64,000 bases of DNA from Gambelia wislizenii (taxonomy: Eukaryota > Chordata > Lepidosauria > Squamata > Crotaphytidae), in contig JAUMIR010000001.1 of NCBI GenBank assembly GCA_030847615.1, forward strand, positions 165,575,001 through 165,639,000, written 5' to 3'. A program made the translations under genes and the position numbers. Under the pieces are notes generated by a model, which saw nothing but the letters and a program-made list of their open reading frames with translations, searched no databases and had not been told where the DNA came from. How positions within the stretch are numbered: position 1 is the first letter of the stretch; each line of letters opens with the position of its first letter. Positions 10,363-21,354 of the stretch are shown here, piece by piece.

Positions 10363-12250
10363 TATTTTTGTCCTCAAATCTTGACTGTGTGCTGGTTGGC
10401 AACAGTCACTTGTTCTAACTTTACATTCAGAGAAGCTAGCTTCATCTCAGTTTTTCTACAATCACTCTAAGTTACAGTCCTGCTTAAAATAGTTATGGAA
10501 TCACTTTGTTGGCTTGGTAGTCTTACAATATATAATTTAGATGGCAGAACTGTCACCCAACTTTTTAAAAAAATTAATTGACTGAATCTTTAGTTGATTA
10601 GCTGATTCTACTGATTTAATTTTCAGAATCTTTATGGCTAAGAATAATAAATCTGAAGCAAGAAGCATAGCTTAGTTTTTAGATAATGTATGTGTATTAT
10701 ATAGCAGGGGCCATCTTAGGTGAAGCAAACTTTCCTGTGTGAGAAAAAAATCTACTGAACTTAACAGGAAGTACTTGAGTGTTGACATTTATATCCTCTG
10801 CTTGAAGATGGCAATATCTCACTTTCCACTCAGGAACTTAAATCATTTTTCAATGTACAACTTAAATGCACAATGTAAAATATAGGCTATTACTAAGATA
10901 CATACTATCTTTTAGTTTGTCTAAAAACTATAACTTGCACTGCCTGCTTAAAAACAGGCAGGGATAGGACTTGCAAGATCTCTCTCAGGAGATCATGCAT
11001 ACAAACATAGGGCTGATTGGGCTGGATGGATAGACAGATGCATGCTGGTATGAACCGAAGAAAGGCTTATGTAGCAGAAATCTCATACGGTGATGGGGAT
11101 ATGTTTCCTGGGGTATTCTGCTTCCAAACTTGCCAGGGATTAAAGAACCAAAGCCAGCACCTTGAATTCTGACTGGAGGCAAACTAGTAACTGGTAAAGC
11201 CGATAAAGATTTGGTGCAATGGGATCTGCATAGCCAACTGCTGCCACTCAGAACCCTTGCAGCTACTTTCCTAATTATGAGATTTCATTGGTGCTGTCTT
11301 CTTCACACTACTGAATTATTCATTCTCTCTACAATTTTATAAGATCTAAATTACAATCCTAAGAAAGAGCTCAATTTCTTTGTTCAGTTCACTATGAATT
11401 GTCTGCTTTCCATGTTCAAAGCTAAAAATAATATATTAGTTATTAATGGTTGCTAGCAGAATATTTTTTATCAATATCCCTGACAAGAATTGTTGTAATT
11501 ATCACAGGCAGCCAAAATGTAACTCAAGACAGCATAAAAGTATACAGAAAGCATGGTTCAGAGCTATCAATCAAACAAACAAAATAAAAAGAGTGATGCC
11601 TCTTTTATAGCTCACCTGAATTTATCAAAAATGACATACCTTTAATTTGGTTTTTGTTCCCTTTCTGTCTTGTGCAGTGGTTCACAATAGCTTTGTGAGA
11701 ATGAAAGAGATACAATATCTTTATTTTAAACTTCTCTGCCTTCCTGTTACTGATATTGCCACCTTCCCATCTCCTGTTATGCTCCTTATTAATACTGCTG
11801 TATACTATCCATTTCTCTTTCAAAATGCAAAGTTATGACTTGTGCCACACTGCCTATTAAGGAATGCACCCACCATTTGTTTCCTGTGGACAGAAGGTGT
11901 TCCTTCCATCTTTGGAAGGCTTCTGATCCAATAAAACATGCATTCTAGCACAACAAAAGGGTCCATTTTCATTGTTTACCCTTGCAACACTCTGTTATCT
12001 GCTTTGGAAAGCTGGGGAAGTACTTCCACTCACCCAACAAAGGAGTTCTGATTTCCACCAGTCCCATCCACCAATATGCCACTTTCACACATACCCTATC
12101 TACAAAAGCTGCTCCTGCTTGAGGTAGAATCCTGAACTGAGTGGAGTATAGTGCAAGGAAGGTAGTTGAACCCAGGGAAAAGAGGAAGACCACATTACAT
12201 TCCTATAGTCCTCAGTTTGCAAGATCTTAACAGGGCTACTAATAACAGGA
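10363..12250. other. No recognised gene; possible decayed repeat
   Basis: AT-rich. A segment near 11130-11190 (AAGCCAGCACCTTGAATTCT) resembles wording found in reptile repeats, but I cannot name it. A small hairpin, GCCTGCTTAAAAACAGGC, lies at 10943-10960. Confidence 0.35.
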
Positions 12251-12322
12251 TGTCTTGGAGGTCTCTCACTTATAGGATTGACACAAGGTAAAGCCAGCTT
12301 GATGGCAATTGACAACAACAAG
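12250..12322 (+). repeat. BovB-like 3' tail
   Basis: GCTTGATGGCAATTGACAAC followed by AACAAGG resembles the 3' end shared by BovB LINEs and squamate SINEs. No head region was found, so it is a fragment. Confidence 0.4.
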
Positions 12323-12829
12323 GTAGAGGTACTATCAATAATTGGGTACCCTGAGCTGTATGAGTGGAAGATCTTTCCAAATACACAAAACCCACCATCA
12401 GAGTCCAGGACCCTAATTCAGTCTCCTGAGTAAAGACTTGTGGGAGAGAATAAGTATAGAAATAAATGATTACAGAAGGCTTTCACCTCCTTTGGATCTG
12501 GTTCTCCAGAAAGACCTCAGGGACCTACCTGTCCTCTAACCAGCAGAGATCACACTGCTATCCTTGGAATCTAACCATGGAATCCTTGGAATCCATTGGA
12601 ATCTAAAGGACCAGCACACTGATGTCACTTCATTGCTGTTGCATCCTGAAATTGCTGATAATGACCAGCTCCCTTTAAGGGAAAAGGCCTGAGTCAGTAT
12701 GAAGACAGGGGTAGTCAACTTAAAGGAAGTCAAATACTAATCTACAATTTGTTGCCTCCTGAAAAAACATAGTGGCTTTCAGCTCCAGTATTAAATGGAG
12801 CTCTCCATGGTTTTTCATGATAGGTCACT

Positions 12830-13100
12830 CCCCATATAAACAGAGGATACATTCCTGGACTTACCATTTATAAGTGAAACTGCAGATGATAGCAAACCCT
12901 ATTTAGTTAAAGGATTTCCAGTACAAACATACCATAGAGTTGCACTGAAGGACCTAGTGATTCCTAGAGAAGACACCTCTTTAGGCATTTTCCAGCGCGA
13001 CTATATGGCATGTGTCCCTATTTTTTTCAGCCATTGATAATTGAAACCATGGATATTGGTTCCATGGATATGGGGGGGAGGGGAACAGGTCCTCTATTTA
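12830..13100 (-). mobile_element. Probable Tigger-like MITE, decayed
   Basis: On the minus strand it begins with a TAGAGGACCTGTTCCCC stretch, then ATATCCATGGAACCAATATC and GGTTTCAATTATC. This is the TATCC-rich layout of pogo/Tigger-derived elements such as the copy at 15815-16072. Termini are not sharp. Confidence 0.4.
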
Positions 13101-13398
13101 TGTTCTTGTCTCTTTAGGAGACTAGTCTTCTTGATTAGCATCCACTTGATGCGAATGTGTCCAAGATTTTGGTGTGAACCACATGAATAGTGGACATCTT
13201 ATAACCTACCCCACCATCCTCTAATAAAGCTAAATGCTTGCTGTGACAATCACTGGATGCAACCAATACTGATTTCTTTCCTCCTTAGATTTTGCACCCC
13301 CTTCTTCTCCTTATGTTGTGTTACTGTCTCAGAACTGTTGCCAAGACATGACAGATAACGGGAAGAAAATGCTACTACCACTTCTGAGTGGTCTACAC

Positions 13399-13632
13399 CA
13401 GTGGCTCTTGACCTTTTCTTTACGAGGGATCCCCTTTAAACATCTTTTGTTGCTGTGGGCTCTCAATACTTATCTCAAGATTTAAAACCCTAATAATAAT
13501 AACAATAATACCTGATAATGGCTGCTCCGCTACAGGGAGAAGGTGGCCAAGTAGCCTTCAAGCCTTCGCAGACCCCCTGTGAGGGCATTGCTGATGCATG
13601 GAGGTCCCTGAACCACAGGTTAAGAACCACTG
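13399..13632 (+). mobile_element. hAT MITE with perfect 8-bp TSD
   Basis: 234 bp with ends CAGTGGCTCTTGACC and, in reverse complement at the right, CAGTGGTTCTTAACC, typical of hAT (Charlie-like) elements. GTCTACAC flanks both sides exactly (13391-13398 and 13633-13640), an 8-bp target duplication. A second copy lies at 38465-39201. There is no transposase; the 129-codon minus-strand frame at 13490-13879 spans this element and the next and is not a gene. Confidence 0.88.
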
Positions 13633-13806
13633 GTCTACACCAACAAATGCCCTTACTGTGAGAAGTTCCCAGGATTCCCTTCCTCACTAGTTTATGAGAG
13701 GGGTGATACCTACAGACTTGGTGAGAAAGAGGAAGTGAGAACACATAAAGAGGTTGCAAAGGGGATGGGTATAGCGTGGTAAGATCTTGGTAGAAGAGTG
13801 CTAATA

Positions 13807-14039
13807 CAGTTGTCCCTTCACATTTTCTGGGGTTTGGTTCCAGGATCCCTCGTGAATACCCAAATCTGTGAATACTCAAGTCCCATTATATGCAATGGCA
13901 TAGCAAAATTGTGTCCCTTATATAATAAGATGGCAAAATCAAGGTTTGCTATTAGGATTATTATTTTTTAAAGAATATTTTCAAGCTGTGAATACTCAAA
14001 TCTGTGAATGTCAAATCTGTGAATGTGGAGGGACAACTG
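13807..14039. mobile_element. Tigger-type MITE, TA target site
   Basis: 233 bp with ends CAGTTGTCCCTTCACATT and, at the right in reverse complement, CAGTTGTCCCTCCACATT. TA lies on both sides (13805-13806 and 14040-14041). CAGTTG-CCCTC ends with a TA duplication fit pogo/Tigger non-autonomous elements. Sister copies are at 19642, 25815, 46230 and 62256. Confidence 0.85.
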
Positions 14040-14714
14040 TACTCACAGAATGGTCCAATGTTTAAAAAGCTTCCTCCATTTTATCCCTATAAGTACAAAT
14101 CTAGTAATGTCAAAGTTAAATGTGTTATTCATGAAATAAAACCAACTTTGGCACAAGGATTTAACATGCATTATTCACAGAATCTCAACGCAATTTTGAG
14201 GGCGGAGAGGTTTGGTCAGCACAATCCCACTTATTTTTGAAGAGTATCTACCACATGATCATACATTTGTTGCAAGAAGGGGGATATCATATGAGTATCT
14301 TTTAGGAACAAATTAGGAACTGTTTGTGGGGTAAATTGGCTTATCAGTTCATCACTCATGGTGATTTTATTTTAATACTTAAATTGTTAGCAACAGAAAG
14401 ACTTCATATCATAGTATAGGACAATTTTTTCTGACTGCAATATTTTTGATAAACCTGCCAGTCAGCATTCACAGATTAATTATGTAAAGCTATTGCAGTA
14501 AAACACTCCATCACTGTAAGACTGTTGAACCATCCTTTTAAAAAATTCTTGCTCTTGTGTGTTGCTGGTTCCTGTGGTGGTGGCATCATGACAGCTTTTT
14601 GACATATATCTCCTAATATTCTAACATATTGTTGTTGGCACTCTTATATATAGCCCCCAGTGCCCTTGACAGAATCTCACAACTTCCCGTTTCTGTTCAG
14701 AAAAACAGACAAAC
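14040..14714. other. No recognised gene
   Basis: AT-rich without recognisable motif. Confidence 0.35.
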
Positions 14715-15188
14715 ATGTCAGGAAATGACACGGATGTGACCACAAGATGGAGCTGTAAGCTTAGAAATGAAAGTAGTTAAGCTTCAGTGGCAGGTGTGTG
14801 TGTGAGTTAGCATTTGAGAGTATGCACACCTAAGATGCCTGATGTAACAGGCATTGTTTAACTGCCTATAAAAAGGAGATGGGAATTATCTCCAGTGTGG
14901 GTTTGGTGTGGATGGTGGTTGGCGAAGCAGTTTGTTGGTTTAAGAGAGATTGTGCTATATTCTGTATATATATTGTAAATATACTGCTAACAAAGATTAA
15001 AGCCCTCAAGTTGAGTGAAGGCTGGCCTTGTTGCTGTCTTTATTTGGCAAGGCAGAGCTCAAGGCAGTGTGCTGGGGTGAAGGAACTTTTCCTTCTCAGC
15101 CTGAAGTCTTTTGCAGAAGTCTCTCTAGAAACCTTCTCCTTGGCGTCCTGTCGACATGGAACAACACTGCAGGTGGTTGTGGTGGACA
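14715..15188 (+). mobile_element. LTR-like block (solo LTR, 3' end uncertain)
   Basis: Begins TGTCAGGAAATGAC, has a TATA box (TATAAAAAGG at 14867-14876) and a polyadenylation-like ATTAAA about 120 bp downstream (14996-15001), the U3-R-U5 order of an LTR. No internal gag or pol frame is nearby. The block runs directly into an L2 3' end, and I see no clear target duplication, so the right boundary is approximate. The 116-codon frame at 14879-15229 crosses the boundary and is not supported. Confidence 0.55.
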
Positions 15189-15523
15189 CAGGTAATCGCC
15201 CCCAATTTATGGAATGGCCTGCTGAATGAGATCCGTCAGTTGACAAGCTTGAGTAGCTTTTAAAAAGCACTAAAGACGGATCTCTTTTGCCAGGCTTTTC
15301 CTGATTAGATCCTGGCCTCAGGAGCTCAGTCTCCTGGCTTTTAAAAATTATATATATATATTTGTTTTAATGTGTTTTTAGTTAGAAGGTTTTAATTTTA
15401 TAGTGTTTAATGTCTTTTTATGGGGGAGGGTGGGGGTGGGTGGTGTTTTTAGTCTTTATTATAATGTTTTAATTGTTGGAAGCTGCCCTGATTGTTTTTA
15501 GCAGAGGGTGGGGTATAAATAAA

Positions 15524-15561
<38 letters not shown>

Positions 15562-15562
15562 T
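15189..15562 (+). mobile_element. L2 LINE 3' end
   Basis: 15204-15290 reads PQFMEWPAE in one frame, and in the next frame LWNGLLNEIRQLTSL followed after a stop by KALKTDLFCQAF. This matches the L2 C-terminal pattern LWNxLP-x-R-x-F-x-KALKTxLF with one frameshift. The 3' UTR ends GGGTGGGGTATAAATAAA and an ATT microsatellite tail (15530-15560). It is 5' truncated and non-functional. Confidence 0.7.
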
Positions 15563-15814
15563 ATGCCCCAACAAAACAAATCACCACTCATGAATGAGTT
15601 TAGATATAGGCTGGAAATTGACCCAAGGAGATAAATAAGCACCTGTGGCCCATGGCCCAAGCAGTAAATAAAAGATCAGTTATAAACCATATTATTTCTA
15701 ATCTGCTCTTTTTGGTGTTCTTTTTAAAAAATCAGACAGTGATTAATGAGTTTTCAGCTTTATCTTAAATAACTGTGAGGTTTTTTTCTTTAAGTTTCAA
15801 TATGTTAACCAGTA

Positions 15815-16072
15815 AAGTAGGACCCCTGTATCCACTGATTTATTATCCACTGATTCAGTTATCCGCAGTTTCATTTTCAGCATAGCTACCATAGAGTCTT
15901 CCTAGAAAATGTGTCCTCTCTCGCCATTTTCTAGATCCTCCAAGGCAACTCTATGGTATTTTAAACCAGAAGTCTCATTATTCCAATGGTGTTTGCTATT
16001 ATCTGTGGTTTTCGGTATCCATGCCCTCCCCCCCCCGAACCAATCCCCTGCAGATATGGGTTGTCCTATTGT
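15815..16072. mobile_element. Tigger-like MITE, divergent subfamily
   Basis: Left end AGTAGGACCCCTGTATCC and right end GGGTTGTCCTATTG (reverse complement CAATAGGACAACCC) form weak inverted ends. The interior carries repeated TATCC and GGTATCC phrases as in Tigger-derived elements. Boundaries are approximate. Confidence 0.45.
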
Positions 16073-17040
16073 ACAATGTATTCATGCAACTTCTGCTAGG
16101 AAGTTGCATCATGTAAATGCGTTTGTCAAGTTAATGTTGCTGATAGTGCCGCTGCGGTCAACAAGTGGCCTGCTGCTGTTTTAACATTTAATTAAATGTT
16201 TATAAGGTTTTGGATTTTATTAGGCTGCAATAATCTTTTGCCTAGGAAGACACCTAAGAGGGTGGACGCAGGCAGAAAGGGAGAACCATTCATGCAAGGC
16301 TCCTCTCTTGCAAGGCAACACTTGCTGGAATACTTTTGGATGGACAATTGCCAATGAATGCCCGGCTTTCCTCTCCAGTAAAGCTTGTGATTTGGCCGTT
16401 CCACTACTGCAGATTTGCTCTCTCCCACCCTATTTGGACTACTCTGTTAATGAAGTTCTAGTTTAGTTTTATCAGCAATGTGTAATGGAAACAGCTATGT
16501 GGTAGAGGGAAGCTGTACTAACAAAATATAAAATAAAGTACTTAGTGAAATGGTGTTTTGCAAAGATAAATAAAAAAATCAGAATCCAAACATGCAGCTT
16601 TCCAAACATGCAATAATTGGATACAGTTTTATTCAAACTGAAACTACTGCCACTTGTTATTCATTTGTCACTATAATTAAACATGCCAGCAGCTTTTTAT
16701 TTTTGAAACCATTTTCAAGGTTTTTATTCTACTGGTGTGAAATACAAACCACCTTAAAAGTTTTTGTTCTCTCTTTGTATTACTGTAAAAAAAGGTGTCT
16801 CCCTTTTTAAGACTAATTAGCCAAAGCAGCTAAACAAACCTGTAACTTAAAATATTGTATCAGATATTTGAAATATTTTGAAGATATTAATTGACTATGA
16901 TAGTGATAGGGTACTGAGTCAGGCTGATTAGATTGCTAAAGGTTACTTACTAGGAAATAAAGTCCATGGGATGTGATAGGATTTCTGAATAAATGTAATG
17001 TGGATCTCATTCTGTGAAAAACTTCAGCCATGAATACATG
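16073..17040. other. No recognised gene
   Basis: Contains a short hairpin (GCAACTTC, loop TGCTAG, GAAGTTGC; 16087-16108). Otherwise AT-rich without motifs. Confidence 0.35.
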
Positions 17041-17270
17041 ATTCTGAGAATAAAAGAAAGCACTGGTGGGCTCTGCAACACAACAAAAACCAGTCCATTT
17101 TTCCAATGGTCCTGGGTGTATTCTTTCTGTGAGATGACCTCTGCTCATGGTGGCTTTGGATCCAGACTTTTTAAAAATTCTTTCAGATAATCCCTGTATA
17201 TGGTTTCACACAGTTATTGTAATGTACCTTCCAGTCAACTCTCACTCTTGGTGACCCTATCATTGGGTTT
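17041..17270 (-). repeat. Left arm of an inverted duplication (Tc1 plus SINE tail)
   Basis: Nearly the reverse complement of 17702-17930, about 90% identical by eye over more than 210 bp. The arm contains Tc1 transposase-derived sequence joined to a BovB-like SINE tail (17217-17270, antisense). The same junction occurs in the other arm, so the junction existed before the duplication. Confidence 0.85.
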
Positions 17271-17304
17271 TATAAGTTTACAAGTTTTATAAACAAGTAC
17301 AGAA

Positions 17305-17528
17305 GGAACCAGAGTGGTGTAGTGGTTTGAGTGTTGGACTAGGAATCTTTCACTTGGCCATAGGAACCCACTGGGTTACATTGGGCAAGTCACACTCTTT
17401 CAGCATCAGATGAAACTTAGGCAATGGCAAATCTCTCTGAACAAATCTTGCCAAGAAAATCCTGCAATAGGTTAACTTTAGGGGCACCAGAAGTTGGAAA
17501 CAACTTGAAGGCACACAACACATACATG
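17305..17528 (+). mobile_element. tRNA-derived SINE (Sauria-SINE type)
   Basis: The head has an A-box-like stretch (GTGTAGTGGTTTGAGTG), then TTGGGCAAGTCACAC, and a BovB-like tail (GTTGGAAACAACTTGAAGGC) ending CACACAACA. The same order is seen in the copies at 39778 and 41916. The B box is degraded here. It lies in the loop between the arms of the inverted duplication. Confidence 0.75.
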
Positions 17529-17589
17529 CACACATGTGCAGGCACACACAGTACAGAAGGCTACTTCACAAGAAGCTTTTCTTTGTCAA

Positions 17590-17758
17590 TTAATTTTAAA
17601 TATCCTGTGTGATATGGAAACCAACTGGGTGGTCTTAGGCAAGTCAGGCTTCCTCAGGGTCAGAGGACAGCAATGGCAAACCTCCTCTGAAGAAATCAAA
17701 AGAAAACCCTATGATAGGGTCATCATGAGTGAGAGTTGATTGGAAGGTACATAACAGC
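17590..17758 (+). mobile_element. 5'-truncated SINE
   Basis: Starts inside the SINE body (GGAAACCAACTGGGTGGTC) and ends with the BovB-like tail (GAGTTGATTGGAAGGTAC). The tail is the segment shared with the left inverted arm. Confidence 0.65.
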
Positions 17759-17930
17759 AACTGTGTGAAACTATATACAGGGATTATCTGGAAGAATTTT
17801 TAAAAGTCTGGATCCAAAGCTGCCATGAGCAGAAGTCATCTCACAGAAAGATTACACCCAGGACCATTGAAAGAATGGAGTGATTTCTGTTGTGTTGCAG
17901 AGCTCACCAGTGCTTTCTTTTATTCTCAGA
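17702..17930 (+). repeat. Right arm of the inverted duplication
   Basis: Reverse complement of 17041-17270. It continues on the right into the rest of a Tc1 fragment, whereas the left arm ends at about 17040. The right copy is therefore the likely source. Confidence 0.85.
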
Positions 17931-18422
17931 ATGTACCAAACTGTTGATTTGGCCAATCCTAATGTTCCTGCTATATCTCTGATAGATTTTTTTTTTTTTT
18001 TTTTTTTTAGCAGACTAAGGATGGCATGTTTCAGTTGCATTGAGAGCTTCTTTGATCACATGTTGTGGGTTCATAGGAACAGCTTCCAAATGTGAATGCT
18101 ACACCTGGAATCAACTCCGGACCTTTGACCTGCTTAACTGATGAAGAAATAACAAAGGAATAGCCCACACCTCTCCATGAAACAGCCTTTGAGTCAATTG
18201 TCCAATTACTTTTGGTCCTTTGAAAAAGAAGGGGCTACATATTAAAGAGCTGTAATTCCTAAACCCTTCCTCCAATTTGGGTGTGAATACCCTCAAATTA
18301 AAGTTGAGAGAATGCACTTTAAGCCCATATTAATTATTTAACTTAACTTGAATTTATTGTGGTAAACAGATGAAATAACAAAACTTGTATCCGTGTCCAA
18401 TTATTTCTGGACCTAACTGTAG
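17790..18422 (-). pseudogene. Tc1-like transposon, N-terminal part only
   Basis: The minus-strand end near 18420 carries the Tc1 terminus (CAGTTAGGTCCAGAAATAAT as reverse complement). The frame at 18040-17852 encodes the paired-like helix-turn-helix of Tc1 transposases, including SIRDIAGTLGLAKSTVWYIL and then ESTGELCNT. The catalytic domain is missing because the element stops near 17790 at the inverted duplication. A 22-nt T run (about 17988-18009) lies in the coding region and shows as an unnatural lysine run. It cannot encode a working transposase. The related copy at 42119-44024 keeps the C-terminal half. Confidence 0.8.
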
Positions 18423-19641
18423 CTATTATGTTATGACTGGAAAAATTTCATGGTAGTTTAATAAATATTACTCCTTGTATGTACTGGATCCCATTGGCCT
18501 TTCTAACCCATGAGATATTGAAATGATCTGCAAATCCAAGTATAAATCTTAATCTAGTTAGTACAGCTCAAGGATTCTCACATAACTGGCTATCAGAAAT
18601 ACATAAACCATGGTCAAAGACGATCAGTACAACCCTATTTACAAATTAATAAAAAATGCAGAAGCTGGCAGATTAGCAATTAGCACAAGAATAGCCATAG
18701 TGAGTTTTATTTATTTTGTCTTGCAATTTCTCTTGCTGTCCTCAAAACTATGGGGTATTTGAAGCCCTTGTGCAACCTCTGCCAATCATGTGAAGATCTA
18801 AAAGTAGATCCTGATCTGCCTCTTGTTCAGCTTGCTTTATTTGGGTTTTTTTTTCAGATTAGTAGGCTTCATTTCCCCTCCCCTGTACAGCTCATGGATA
18901 TGTGCAAATCTATTCTCTCTTCCAGTTTTACCCCTCCCTATAGCCTCCTAATTTGCTCCTTAATTCCACAAGGTATCTTACTTTTCTATCAAACTGATGA
19001 TGATGATGAGACGATGATGATTCCTGTTTCTTAAATTTTGTTTGTGTACTGTCTTTCACCCAATACATTCAAATGCCTACCAGAGCCAATAATGTCCCTG
19101 GTAGACATGGTGTTCACAGGTGGTCTTCCACTGTGGCACTGACCAGAGACAAATCCACTAAGCTTTAGCAATATGAGTGCATTATGTGCCTCCAGAACAT
19201 GTTACCAACATATTTTGGGTGGGATGGGGAGCCTCTTATGCACACTTCTTGTTTATGCACCTTCCTGATGCATGCAAAGATCTCTGCAATGGGCATTTAT
19301 TTTAAAACCGGGTAAGTTAAAATATAAACGTGCATTGCCAGGCTCCAAATGGTTAAACAGAACTACATTCTTTTTGAAGATACATTTAATCCAAAACTAA
19401 TTTTTATTCCAAAGTCTTATGACATGTTTCATGTCTGTGCTAAAATGCCACTGCCAAGGGACAAAGTCCCCAAAATAGATTTTTTAAAATAAAACTGCTG
19501 ACAAGTCTATAAGGGTGAAATAAAGTACCTCTACGAACAAAATAAATGACAAACTGGCTTCAACACTGCAGGGAAATGAAATGTGCTCAGAAGCTACCAA
19601 TCTGGGATCCAACATGCCCCAACTTAGTTTGGTTTATCAAA
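18423..19641. other. No recognised gene
   Basis: Contains a short GAT-rich microsatellite (18996-19020). No coding motif seen; the 94-codon frame at 18750-19034 has no recognised domain. Confidence 0.35.
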
Positions 19642-19851
19642 CAGTTGTCCCTTCATATTAGCTGGGGTTTGGTTCCAGGACCGCCCCCCCGCCCCCGTGG
19701 ATACCAAAGTCTGTGAATACTTAAGTACTATTATATGCAATGGCATAGCAAAATGGTGTCCCTTATATAAGATGGCAAAATCAAGGTTTGCTTCAAGCCA
19801 TGAATACTTAAATCTGTGGATACCAAATCCGTGGATATGGAGGGACAACTG
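19642..19851. mobile_element. Tigger-type MITE
   Basis: Ends CAGTTGTCCCTTCATATT and, at the right, GGAGGGACAACTG followed by TA (19852-19853). The left flank has AA instead of TA. The interior matches 13807-14039 (ATATGCAATGGCATAGCAAA). Confidence 0.82.
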
Positions 19852-20250
19852 TACATCTTTATTTTGTACTTATTGAAATGTATATCAATCAAATAGGGCA
19901 ATAACTGGCCTACCATGATGACCTGCTGAAAAAAAATACTTCAGAATGAACTTGGAATTTTGCAGTGGCTCATGTGAATTAACATATGTTCATAAAGCAC
20001 AGTTCTAACTAAATTCCATCTCACCGTGATGCTGGAGCAGGGCTTGTTGCACAATTTTGCTAAGTGTCAAAAAACAAAACAGACCCTTCCTTTGATACTT
20101 AAACAGCCAATGCTAAACACACAGTGAGTGACAGAATACTTTCACACCTTCCTCACTAAAATATTCCAAACTTTCCATGAAAGTAAGGATACATTGAACG
20201 TGTCCCTTTTTTCTCTGCCTCAATGCACTCTCAGTTGGTCTTCCAAATAT
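19852..20250. other. No recognised gene
   Basis: Nothing recognised. Confidence 0.35.
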
Positions 20251-20877
20251 ACTAGCAGCTTGTCTATATGACACAAATACTTCTCATAGAATTCGAGGAG
20301 AATACGTTTTGTCCCATTGGGATCCCACATCATTTTGCTGTATTTGGAAGGAAGGGGGGGCGCAAAAACACCAAATACTCCACAGGAAAAGCCTTTGAAT
20401 CTTTTCCCGGTTTGGAAAAAAAAAAAACTCCAAAGGAAATGCGCATTCCCACTCATTGGGAAAACTGATTTGTTTTGCTGCACTTTCCCGATAAGAGCGG
20501 AAGTGGAAAGCTGATTGCTCAGACATACGCAGGAGGTGGAACCACCGCATTGGATATTCACTGAAGCAATCATGCACCGAGGTGATGAAATAGCCTCCTC
20601 CATTTTTTGTTTATTTAAGTGGAAGCTCACACTTCTGCACCTTGGATTTGCTTTAAAAAATACTGTTCAGTAGCAGCAACAGGTAATAATAAAAATGTGA
20701 GTAATTCACCTGTGCCTGCCATCGTGATTCCCAGGCATGTCTGTTTGAACAATAAACATGTATGACTTTGCACGCCTGTGATCTTGAGAAAAAAACCATG
20801 AAGACAAATGAAAGCTTCTGTGAATTGGTTTTACTGCGCATCAATCCACATTTTATTGTCTGGCATAGACGAGCCCT
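20251..20877 (+). mobile_element. 600-bp MITE family, copy B
   Basis: Left end GCAGCTTGTCTATATG and right end GGCATAGACGAGCCC form imperfect inverted ends. The interior matches copy A and copy C from TTCTCATAGAATTCGAGGAG through TGTTTGAACAATAAACATG. No transposase. Overlapping short frames (20220-20630) on both strands arise from the repeat and are not conserved between copies. Confidence 0.65.
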
Positions 20878-21118
20878 ACATATCTGTGTTTTTTTAAACA
20901 GCTTCTGCCTATATGGAGTTCTTGGGCTTCCACCTTGAAAAAACAATTCAGTGAACAGATGAGCATTAAGGCAGCATGCAAAATAACATTCTATTTTATA
21001 TGCTCTTATGCTTTAAAATATGGCTGGTTTTATCAAAAAGTTCATCTCTTTTTACCCATTTCGCATGAGCACATGTGCAGTTTGAGAAGGGGAGAAGAGT
21101 GATATTGTCTCTGGAAGT

Positions 21119-21262
21119 ATAGAATCACAGAATTTTAGGGTTACAAGGGATCCCAAAGATCATCTAGTCCAACCCCCTGCAGTGCAGGAATACAAAACTA
21201 AAGCACTGTGGAAAGACATCCATCCAACCTTTGTTTGAAGACTTCCAGAAATTGACAGTCCA
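21119..21262 (-). mobile_element. Older CR1 3' end
   Basis: Antisense octamer AGAATCACAGAATTTTAGGG followed by TCTAGTCCAACCCCCTGCAG, a CR1 3' UTR of a more diverged subfamily than the neighbour at 21355. Confidence 0.8.
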
Positions 21263-21354
21263 TTTGCCTTTGTGTAGGCATGTGTGTAGACTGCCTAAAC
21301 TTATAATCCATTAATTTTTTAAAATGTTTTGCTCTTTGTACTGTTTTTTAGGAT

